This document shows, one piece after another, positions 21,567 to 28,783 of a DNA stretch of 64,000 nt. Each line of letters begins with the position of its first letter. The stretch's first letter is position 1. Made by a program: the position numbers and the translations under genes. The DNA comes from Psychrobacter immobilis (GTDB lineage: Bacteria > Pseudomonadota > Gammaproteobacteria > Pseudomonadales > Moraxellaceae): NCBI GenBank assembly GCA_904846145.1, contig CAJGZL010000001.1:1116001-1180000 (forward strand). Direction: 5' to 3'. Below the pieces are notes generated by a model that saw nothing but the letters and a program-made list of their open reading frames with translations, did no database searches and was not told the DNA's origin.

Positions 21567-21863
21567 ATGACTAAGAAAATCAGAACCTATAGTGCAGCAT
21601 TCAAAGCTGAAGCCGTTAAAAAGATAGCAGATAATAAGGGCAATGTTTCAGCGACTGCAAAGCAGCTTGGCATCGCCATGCAGACCTTATCTAACTGGCA
21701 AAACAAAGCTGATAAAGGCAAGCTGATCGGTACTAAAGAATATGATCCTGAGCTCATGGCTATACTAGAAGAGAATAAACGTCTTAAACGTGATCTCAAA
21801 GTTGCTCAGGAAGAGAGAGATATTCTAAAAAAGGCCACGGCGTACTTCGCGAAGCACAGTTGA
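21567..21863 (+). CDS. IS3-family transposase OrfA
   Basis: 98 residues with a helix-turn-helix (KQLGIAMQTLSNWQNKAD, about 30-48) that binds the IS ends, then a leucine-zipper-like helix. A run CTAAAAAAGG near 21825 (A AAA AAG in the OrfA frame) is the expected -1 frameshift site for making OrfAB. It overlaps orfB by 4 bp. Confidence 0.9.
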   Translation: MTKKIRTYSAAFKAEAVKKIADNKGNVSATAKQLGIAMQTLSNWQNKADKGKLIGTKEYDPELMAILEENKRLKRDLKVAQEERDILKKATAYFAKHS

Positions 21864-22732
21864 TGAGGTACGTCTTTATCAAGGATAACCAGAAAATATT
21901 TAGCATCACTTGTATGTGTCACGTATTAGATGTCAAGCCATCAAGCTATTATAACTGGATAAATCGTGGTGTTAGTAATCAGCAGATCCACCGCAACCAG
22001 TGTGAGCTGCTGGTTCGCGTGGCTCATGATGAAACTAAGCAGCGCTATGGCTGTGAGCGATTGCATGCTCATCTTGCAGAGCAAGGCCATCATATCAGTC
22101 AATACATGGTAAGACGCATTAAAGAAGAATACGGTATTGTTTGCCGTCGTCACAAGCGTTTTAAAGTTACCACCAACTCAAACCATAACAAGTTTATTTA
22201 TCCAAACCTGCTCGATCAAAAATTTGATACCAGTCGTCCTAACGAAGCTTGGGTTAGTGACATCACTTACATATGGACAGATGAGGGTTGGCTATACTTA
22301 GCAGGTGTTAAAGACCTCTACACTAAAGAGCTGGTCGGCTATGCTATCCACAAGCGTATGACAGCAGATTTAGTTTGCCGTGCACTCAATATGGCCATCA
22401 AGAACAAACGACCCAACCAACAGCTGATTGTGCATTCTGATAGAGGCAGTCAGTACTGTAGTTATGACTATCATAAGATCATTAAGAAGCATAAATTTAA
22501 GGGTTCAATGTCCAGACGTGGTAATTGCTTTGATAATGCTCCGATAGAGAGTTTCTGGGGCATATTGAAAAATGAGTTAGTGTATCATCAGGATTATAAA
22601 ATGAGATTCGAAGCTATCAATGACATCATTAAATATATTGAGCTTGAGTATAACCAGACTAGAATCCAAAAGGGTTTGGGCTATAAAACGCCAAGACAGG
22701 TGTGGTTTGATTTTTATCGTCAAGCTGCGTAA
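21860..22732 (+). CDS. IS3-family transposase OrfB (DDE domain)
   Basis: 290 residues. An HTH_21-like segment (RYGCERLHAHLAEQG) precedes the rve integrase core. DDE residues are seen in VSDITYIWT, VHSDRGSQY and FDNAPIESFWGILKNE. All three acidic residues are present, so it may still be active. It is in the -1 frame relative to orfA. Confidence 0.93.
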   Translation: MMRYVFIKDNQKIFSITCMCHVLDVKPSSYYNWINRGVSNQQIHRNQCELLVRVAHDETKQRYGCERLHAHLAEQGHHISQYMVRRIKEEYGIVCRRHKRFKVTTNSNHNKFIYPNLLDQKFDTSRPNEAWVSDITYIWTDEGWLYLAGVKDLYTKELVGYAIHKRMTADLVCRALNMAIKNKRPNQQLIVHSDRGSQYCSYDYHKIIKKHKFKGSMSRRGNCFDNAPIESFWGILKNELVYHQDYKMRFEAINDIIKYIELEYNQTRIQKGLGYKTPRQVWFDFYRQAA

Positions 22733-23523
22733 CTAAAATCTCCCAAGTCAATGTCTACAGATTTGACAGCATAGGTCACCCAGTCAATGACTAGTACTGG
22801 TATCGTGTATCAAATGAATAACTTTATTAGCCAACTCTTAGGCGAAAAAGTTGCTAAAGAACTAAAATTCAATCCATATATGTTAAGACACACATTAACA
22901 TATCAATTGTTTAAGGCTGAAGTTGGATTGCCTCTTATATCGTTTCAATTGAAACATTTTGTAGAGAGCATCTCTAAGTACACATCTACTGGCGCCACCT
23001 CGTCAGTTACGTTAGGCTACGGTGATATAGGTGAGATGCTGTCAAAAGACGGCAACCGAAAAGGTGATACGAAATCACTGCGCCGAGCAGCTGAATTAGA
23101 TGCTATTAAAACTGCCCATAATCCAAATGGTACATATTATGGTGGTAAAGCGAGTGAGCATAAAAAAGGTCTGATCAAGACGTTTAGTGGATATATGGCT
23201 GAAGGATACACAGAGGATGAGATTTATGAGGCTATGGTAGATCAAGGGGTTGCCATGGTCTATATGGGACAAGGGCTTTGCTATGGTGGTAGAGCAGAAG
23301 AGTATGACTCAAGCCTACCATGTATTGGTTCACTGCGTTGTAACCCAGCTCGATGCAAACAAGCCGTTGTAACTACTAAGCATGCTCCTAAATGGCGTGA
23401 AGTTTACATGTTAAATAAAACCAACCTCAATAAACCAGAATATTCAGACAATCGAGAGCAAATTCTATCAGCAATGAACGAGGCCAAAATGGTATTGGAA
23501 AATCTTGGTGAGGCAATCGAACT

Positions 23524-24036
23524 ATGAGTAATGAAGCTTATGATCAAAAAAATAATGACGACTATGAAGCAATAACTTCTGCTCTAAATATTGCCCTAAT
23601 AGATCTTGAAAATAATAAAAAACTAAAACCCACTATAGCGCAACTTTCGAAGATGACTGGTATTCATCGAAATACTATTACAAACCGTGGTTGGCCTGTC
23701 CAAAAGCTAAATCAGATCAAAGATATCAGAAAAGCTGAAGAGAAATCGCGTAAAGAAAAAAAAGCTATAGATAACGCTGATGTTAAGAATGCGCTTGAAG
23801 CAAAAATGATTCAAGCACAAAATGAGGTTATCTACTGGTTTAATGAATATCAAGATATAAAAAGAGTCACTCAACACTCAGATAAACGGTTACAAAAAAT
23901 GAAAGAGTCACGAGATTATTATAAAACACAATCTGATACAGATAAAAGGTCGTTATTAGAAGCTAGACAGGAGATTAAAAAACTGAGACAAATGTTAGCT
24001 TTAAAAGATGCAACACCGAACCAGCTGATGCACTAA
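23524..24036 (+). CDS. srap: Small DNA-binding coiled-coil protein (Srap/TnpC-like)
   Basis: 170 residues. A helix-turn-helix-like segment (LSKMTGIHRNTITNRGWP, about 43-60) precedes a long charged coiled coil (about 70-160). It overlaps intB by 4 bp (ATGA), so it is the last gene of the recombination operon. By position and architecture it matches the accessory protein (srap) of SE elements and resembles TnpC of Tn554-like elements, which biases orientation and raises recombination frequency. Its translation may be lowered because the IS interrupts intB upstream. Confidence 0.75.
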   Translation: MSNEAYDQKNNDDYEAITSALNIALIDLENNKKLKPTIAQLSKMTGIHRNTITNRGWPVQKLNQIKDIRKAEEKSRKEKKAIDNADVKNALEAKMIQAQNEVIYWFNEYQDIKRVTQHSDKRLQKMKESRDYYKTQSDTDKRSLLEARQEIKKLRQMLALKDATPNQLMH

Positions 24037-24207
24037 TCTATCGAAAACTACCTATGCTATAAAAAGTATAAACTTAATTTCCTTGTACTTAAAAGCTAGC
24101 AAGAGCTTAGCTAACAAATATATACCTTATAGCATAAATCACATATATTAATACTTTATGCCTAACAGAAATTTATCATCTTTCTTAACTTTTAATTTAT
24201 ATTTGTA

Positions 24208-25059
24208 TCAAACTGAGAATGGATACGCGATAGACTCATGATACTGATACCCTTCCACTTCAAAATCGTCCAATGTTACCCATGTCTCAATATCTTCGAG
24301 AGACTTAATTTCAGGGTTAATGTGAAGTTTAGGGGCTGGATACGGTTCGCGTTTTAATTGCACATCACGCATTAACTCTAATTGGTCTTCATATATATGT
24401 GCATTTACAATCTTGTGATAAGCTTTTCCAGCCTCATGCCCCGTAATTTGAGCCATTAAAGCCAATAAAGTAAAAACCTGGACTTGATTGAAATTTTGAC
24501 CTAATGGCACATCACAGGAACGTTGTGATGAAGTCAAATAAAGCTTGCCACCTAACAACGAAAATGTATGAGTATGCATACAAGGACGTAAACATCCCAT
24601 ATGAAACTCACCTGGATTATAGAAAGTTAGGATTTCACCTCGATCATCAATACCGTTCCGCAAGTTATCATAAATCTTACGAAGCTGGTCAAACTCCTCT
24701 CCTACTGAATTACGCCACCTGCGGCCCTGTACACCATATACTCGGCCCATATCATCCTCACCTTTACGATAAGGATTAGCTAACCAAGCTTCATTTTCAT
24801 TGGCATTAGCGTTCCATGTATTACATCCAATAGCTCGAAACTGAGCTGCGCTATCATAACCACGTAGATACCCTAATAATTCTGCGATAGCTGCTTTCCA
24901 ATAACTCTTTCGAGTAGTTACTAAGGGAAACTCATTAGCTCCTACATTGTAGTTTAAATCAGCATTAATAACGGTTAAGCAGCGTTTTCCAGTCCGTTCA
25001 TTCTCGACCCATACACCCTCATCAACTATACGTTGACATAAATCTAGATATTGTTTCAT
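24208..25059 (-). CDS. thyA: Complete, divergent thymidylate synthase carried by the island
   Basis: 283 residues; converts dUMP to dTMP with methylene-tetrahydrofolate. Visible are the [20 protein letters not shown] segment, the active-site cysteine in [12 protein letters not shown], the phosphate-binding Arg in [11 protein letters not shown], the uracil-binding Asn region ([11 protein letters not shown]) and the His-x-Tyr motif (NAHIYEDQ). It differs strongly from the host gene ([26 protein letters not shown]), so it is not a duplicate; its style recalls phage or mobile-element synthases. It points opposite to the recombination operon and lies about 170 bp from srap. It probably covers the loss of the host gene. 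Confidence 0.92.
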   Translation of the reverse strand: MKQYLDLCQRIVDEGVWVENERTGKRCLTVINADLNYNVGANEFPLVTTRKSYWKAAIAELLGYLRGYDSAAQFRAIGCNTWNANANENEAWLANPYRKGEDDMGRVYGVQGRRWRNSVGEEFDQLRKIYDNLRNGIDDRGEILTFYNPGEFHMGCLRPCMHTHTFSLLGGKLYLTSSQRSCDVPLGQNFNQVQVFTLLALMAQITGHEAGKAYHKIVNAHIYEDQLELMRDVQLKREPYPAPKLHINPEIKSLEDIETWVTLDDFEVEGYQYHESIAYPFSV

Positions 25060-25313
25060 TCAATAACCTTAATTGGACTGTATACTTTTCTCGTGAGGTA
25101 ATTTCTTATTGCCCGTGATCACAACACATTTTACCTCATGATTTCATTGAGCATTATAAAGTTTCAAGGCTCAATTGTACAAACCTGTTCGTAACAACTA
25201 ATTGTCTTAATAACTTATCAACAGGCTATGCCCCAATGGATCCAATGAAACCGAATCATTCTATCTAAAACCATTTACCATAATGCAGCTTTATGCGCAG
25301 AATGCGCGGTTCC

Positions 25314-25448
25314 CTAGTGAGGACTTGAATCTTTGGCTGTGAGCTAATGGTATTAAGGTTTCAACTTGCTGAGATAGCCACAGTGTACTTCATGATGTAC
25401 TTACCATAGATATTCTATCTATGATCGGTGCGCTAGTGAGGACTTGAA
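25314..25448 (+). repeat. Pair of 16-bp direct repeats
   Basis: CTAGTGAGGACTTGAA occurs at 25314-25329 and 25433-25448, 119 bp apart. The second copy abuts the IS256-like end pair. Origin unknown; possibly the edge of a lost cassette or transposon. Confidence 0.7.
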
Positions 25449-25516
25449 GAGACCATCCCAGATTCTGTGTAACTGACGTTTAGATTAAATACTTACACAA
25501 AATTTAGGAAGGTCTC
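25449..25516. repeat. Facing pair of IS256-like terminal repeats, no transposase
   Basis: GAGACCATCCCAGATTCTGTG (25449-25469) and the inverse complement of 25493-25516 (GAGACCTTCCTAAATTTTGTG) match at most positions; only 20 bp lie between them. They resemble IS256-family ends. This is either a deletion remnant or a very small non-autonomous element. Confidence 0.55.
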
Positions 25517-25889
25517 TGAAAATTAACCACCTGACACAACTCGTCACCTACTAACAGATCTTGGCGGTCATAAAAGTTGCCCCAACGCTTATAATTATTA
25601 TCCGTTCTCGACTCAGGGTTATAAGTAATGGCGATGTAGGTTTGAATTTTATTAGTGTCCTAAATTAGTTGACCACCACCAGATTCTTATCAAAGACTTC
25701 ATCATCTATTATTCGCCAAACGGCAACTTGCTGATGGTCTTTGGTGGTGACTAGATTTAAAGTTTGTTCAATCATTGCTTGAGGTCTCATATCCTTATGA
25801 TGTTTATTTGCTTCAAACCCAGTTACTTTACACTTAGCGGTTTAATTAAGCTACTTACTTGAGCTATTTGCTTCAGTTATTAGGCTTGG

Positions 25890-26723
25890 CTACTTACTCA
25901 ACTTCAATATTCTAAAGGCGCCCTGAATAACTAAAGCAAATACGATGCTACCAATAATCAAATCAGGCGTACTAGAGTGTAACCAATTAACCAAAATCCC
26001 TGCAACAATTACCCCTAAATTGATAATCACATCGTTTGAAGTGAAAATCATACTGGCTTGCATATGGGCTTCTTCTTCTTTGCTTTTCGATTTTTGTAGT
26101 AAATAGAGGCAAATCAAGTTTGCAATTAGCGCAAGAATCGATATGACTATCATGGTAGAAAAGTCAGGTAACTGCTCATTGCCAAAGAAACGTCTTAGTA
26201 CTTCTAAAAAACCAAGAATCGCTAGCGTAATTTGAAAATATCCGGCAATTCTAGCAATCCGTTTTTTCTTAATGACCGTTCCACCGACCGCAAATAAGCT
26301 AATTCCGTACACCAAGCTATCTGCTAACATATCTAAGCTGTCGGCGACCAACCCCATCGAACGAGAAATCAGTCCCGTGCTCATTTCAATAATAAAGAAA
26401 GCAAAGTTAATGACCAGCACTATCCATAGTAGCTTTCTTTGCTCAGCATCTTTTTTGTGACTAGAGTCAGCATCAATTTTAAAATTATTGTTGGGATCAG
26501 AGGGGTCAATGGTTTCGGTCGAGAGTAGGGTGTCTCCTAATTTTAGGTCATGAATAGCAGTCTCTATCCCTTCTATATTGTCATGATGAAACACAGTTAA
26601 TTGACGGTTAGGAATGTCGAACTCAAGATGTTCAATATTCGAGTGGCCCTCTAATTTCATTCGGATTAGGTTTTCCTCCGAAGGGCAGTCCATCTTCGAT
26701 ATTTTAAAAGTTGTTTTATTCAT
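25890..26723 (-). CDS. Cation diffusion facilitator (CzcD-like) with N-terminal metal-binding domain
   Basis: 277 residues from the start at 26723 (MNKTTFKISKMDCPSEENL). An N-terminal domain of about 75 residues has the MDCPSEEN motif also found on Moraxellaceae metal transporters. Six membrane helices follow. The metal site lies in helices 2 and 5: VADSLDMLADSL, and the TSNDVIINLGVIVAG segment. It should export Zn, Co or Cd by proton antiport across the inner membrane. The open frame continues upstream to a TTG at 26867, but those codons cover a hairpin leader and look like noncoding DNA. Likely regulated through that leader. Confidence 0.85.
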   Translation of the reverse strand: MNKTTFKISKMDCPSEENLIRMKLEGHSNIEHLEFDIPNRQLTVFHHDNIEGIETAIHDLKLGDTLLSTETIDPSDPNNNFKIDADSSHKKDAEQRKLLWIVLVINFAFFIIEMSTGLISRSMGLVADSLDMLADSLVYGISLFAVGGTVIKKKRIARIAGYFQITLAILGFLEVLRRFFGNEQLPDFSTMIVISILALIANLICLYLLQKSKSKEEEAHMQASMIFTSNDVIINLGVIVAGILVNWLHSSTPDLIIGSIVFALVIQGAFRILKLSK

Positions 26724-26771
26724 AGTTACATTTATATCCGGGTGGTGGTTCAAAAAGTAGGCTGAAAAAAA

Positions 26772-26874
26772 ACAGGCTGAGAAATTGATAAATAGTGAAA
26801 TGCAAATGACACTATACATCAAATGCCCAGCCTGTCTAAGTGACAATATAAAGAAAAATGGTTTCAAAAGCCAT
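26772..26874 (-). promoter_or_regulatory. Attenuator-like leader of the CDF gene
   Basis: Read on the minus strand, an ATG at 26874 opens a 12-residue frame (MAFETIFLYIVT) whose TAG at 26836-26838 abuts a hairpin. The hairpin arms are 26772-26797 and 26810-26835 (ACAGGCTG...CAGCCTGT, several mismatches). Eight T follow, and then a second CAGCC that could pair with the GGCTG arm instead. This has the shape of a terminator with a possible alternative fold, 50 bp before the transporter start. Confidence 0.55.
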
Positions 26875-26976
26875 ACCCCAGGGGCACTATCAAAACAGGT
26901 CTCTTAATCAATTAATAGTCTACTTATAATAGACTGCAATAATGGAACTACTTATAACAGACTATTTTAGGTGTTT

Positions 26977-27567
26977 ATGTTTATCAGAGCATAGAGCGCC
27001 AATCAAAGATCAAGATGCCAAGCGTGCCAAAAGTGAGCTCATATAGTTTGCTGCTGATCATGGTCACAAAATTGCCGCCTTCTATGTTGAAAACGAGTCA
27101 GACGCAACTTTAATATGTCCACAGTTAATGTAACTGATAAATGATGCCCATGAAGGCGATATAATTTGGTTGAGCAGATTGACCGCTTAGCACGTTTAAA
27201 CCAAGCTGATTGGGATACTCTCAAAAGAATGCTATTAGAAAAGAAGCTGGCGGTAGTATCAGAAGAGCTACCGACCTCTTATATAACGCCTCAATCTGAT
27301 AGCAGCATTGAATTTATGAGCAGCGTATTACAGGCCATCAATTCGATGATGCTTTATATGCTCGCTGCTATTGCTAGAAAGGACTATGAAGATCGACGTA
27401 ACCGTCAGATGTAAGGTGTTTCTCGTGCTAAGGTAGAAAGTAAATATTCAGGACGTAGGAAAGATACCGAGAAGCGTAAGATTATCGCTAGCCTTCTGAA
27501 ATCTGGGCGTAGTTATTCTGAAATACAAGCTACAGCTAAGTGCTCGCGTCATTTGATAGCTGTATAG
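26977..27567 (+). pseudogene. Decayed serine resolvase
   Basis: Remains of a Tn3/Pin-type small serine recombinase. Recognisable pieces in order: MFIRA, KDQDAKRAKSELI, DHGHKIAAFYVENES, a frameshift, VEQIDRLARLNQADWDTLK, SVLQAINSMMLYMLAAIARK, and the C-terminal HTH piece ASLLKSGRSYSEIQATAKCS. There is a small deletion at the catalytic Ser, in-frame stops (after KSELI, after PQLM and after NRQM) and at least one frameshift. It corresponds to the intact resolvase at 46200, though the two are not close in sequence. Confidence 0.8.
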
Positions 27568-27577
27568 CTAAATAAAT

Positions 27578-27609
27578 ACTCAAATACTCAAATACTCAAA
27601 TACTCAAAA
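27578..27609 (+). repeat. Octanucleotide tandem repeat
   Basis: ACTCAAAT occurs three times in a row, then a fourth unit ending in A. It begins 10 bp after the decayed resolvase. Confidence 0.9.
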
Positions 27610-27777
27610 TTATTTTGAGGATCTGTAATAACCTTGCCAAATAAAAATGGTCTGTTATCAAAGTTCCTTTAATATATTCTGTTTAAGTAAGAAAAATATT
27701 GATTACGTTTCAGGTGACAGTATTTTAGCCGAATCTTTTATAAACGAATCATTATCGTAACGATGACACAAATACTA

Positions 27778-28582
27778 GGGTGTGTTGACATATATAGAAT
27801 AATTGATAATCATAGTGTTATGACTAGATTAACCCTAAGTGATGCCCAGTGGGCAAAGATAGCACCGTATTGTGCAGGTAAAGAGACCGATGTTGGTAGA
27901 ACAGCGGTAAATAATCGACTATTTATCGAAGCTGTTCTATGGATTGTCCGAACAGGTAGTCCGTGGCGAGACTTACCCCCTGAATTTGGTAACTGGAACA
28001 GTGTTTATAAGCGCTACCGTCGATGGGTAAAAAGCGATAGATTCAGCAAGCTATTTAATGCTCTGAATGACTCAGATTTAGAGTATGCCATGATTGATGG
28101 CACTATTGTTAAGGTACATCGTCATGGACAAGGCGCAAAAGGGGGGCTTGTCATCAGGCAATTGGCAAATCAAGAGGCGGTATGACCACTAAAATCATGG
28201 CAATGGTTGATGCATTAGGCAACCTTGTTGATTTTACTTTATTGAAAGGACAACAGCATGACATGGCTGGCGTTAAACCTTTAATTAAAGACAAAGAGTT
28301 TGGTGCATTGCTTGCTGATAGAGCCTTTGACACGGATTGGCTACTGCTAGACTTAGAAGAGCGTGGTAGCAAAGCGGTCATACCCCCTAAACGCTCTCGT
28401 TTAAAGCAACGAGATTTCGATAAAGAAATGTACAAGTGGCGTCACTTAATCGAGAACTTCTTCTGTAAGCTGAAAGATTTCAAGAAAATTGCCATGCGTG
28501 CTGAAAAAACGGATGAGTCGTTTGCTGCTAATATCTATTTAGCAGCGACGATTATCCATTTACGGTAATTGTCAACACACCC
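27778..28582 (+). mobile_element. IS5-family insertion sequence (IS427-like group)
   Basis: An 805-bp element. The ends GGGTGTGTTGACA and TGTCAACACACCC are perfect 13-bp inverted repeats, flanked by TA at 27776-27777 and 28583-28584 as target duplication. The transposase is split into two overlapping frames. Confidence 0.93.
27820..28568 (+). CDS. IS5-family transposase, two frames joined by a predicted -1 frameshift
   Basis: The first frame (27820-28185) starts MTRLTLSDAQWAKI and carries the first Asp (AMIDGTIVKVHRH). AAAAGGGGGG at 28137-28146 is the slip site. A -1 slip there continues in frame through HQAIGKSRGGMTTKI into the second frame (28182-28568), which holds the second Asp (LLADRAFDTDW) and the Glu (WRHLIENFFCKLK). 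Without the slip the first frame ends in unrelated codons. DDE residues look complete. Confidence 0.88.
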
Positions 28583-28703
28583 TAGCGTTATTGCGAGTAA
28601 ATACTGATGTAAATAATAAGGTAAGTAGTTAAATAAATAGTAATAAATAACGTTAAACCAAGGATTTAGCGTCTATATTAAAAAAGCTATTTAGTAAGAT
28701 TGA

Positions 28704-28742
28704 AAAAGACAACGTCCTATTATCAAAGGACGTTGGCTTTTT
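28704..28742. terminator. Terminator after dsbD
   Basis: CAACGTCCT (28710-28718) pairs with AGGACGTTG (28727-28735). A-rich before and T-rich after, so it can act in both directions. It lies 40 bp past the dsbD stop. Confidence 0.85.
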
Positions 28743-28783
28743 AATGGGTAGAAATGATGTGGAATTTATCTACATTTAAACGA

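Larger units (their letters stand above)
21502..22778 (+). mobile_element. IS3-family insertion sequence in intB
   Basis: A 1277-bp element. The left end TGAGCTATGCTGAAAAAACT pairs with the right end, read inverted as TGACCTATGCTGTCAAATCT. CCC at 21499-21501 and 22779-22781 is a 3-bp target duplication. It holds orfA and orfB in the same orientation as intB. A related but not identical copy is at 31074-32409. Confidence 0.92.
20139..23527 (+). pseudogene. intB: Second tyrosine recombinase (IntB-like), interrupted by an IS3-family insertion
   Basis: The 5' part (20139-21501) holds the core-binding domain and the first catalytic Arg (TGMRPSELSEIRV). The 3' part (22782-23527) holds MLRHTL (His/Arg region), LKHFVESIS in place of LGH, the Tyr in KYTSTG, and a Cys cluster (CIGSLRCNPARC). 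Removing 21502-22781 (the IS plus one CCC copy) joins the two in frame and gives a 702-residue protein, so the gene was intact before the insertion. As it stands the first product stops at 21545, in the IS, before the catalytic Tyr. The 3' piece (22787-23527) could still be made from an internal ATG but lacks the first Arg. Confidence 0.88.
25060..25889. other. Region of mobile-element debris
   Basis: About 830 bp without a full gene. It contains a pair of direct repeats, a pair of IS256-like ends (both listed separately), and open-frame scraps on the minus strand. One scrap, about 25524-25655, reads ...AITYNPESRTDNNY... Another, 25665-25790, encodes 41 residues starting MRPQAMIEQTLNLVTTKDHQ. 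At 25656-25680 sequence like an IS end (GTCCTAAATTAGTTGACC) interrupts them. I do not recognise the parent gene. Confidence 0.55.

Noticed and set aside
26772..26874. NiCo (czcD) riboswitch
   Set aside because: The leader is a single long imperfect hairpin with a T-run, not the four-way junction of that riboswitch class.
27578..27609. CRISPR-like repeat array
   Set aside because: The 8-bp units are directly adjacent with no spacers; it is a simple tandem repeat.
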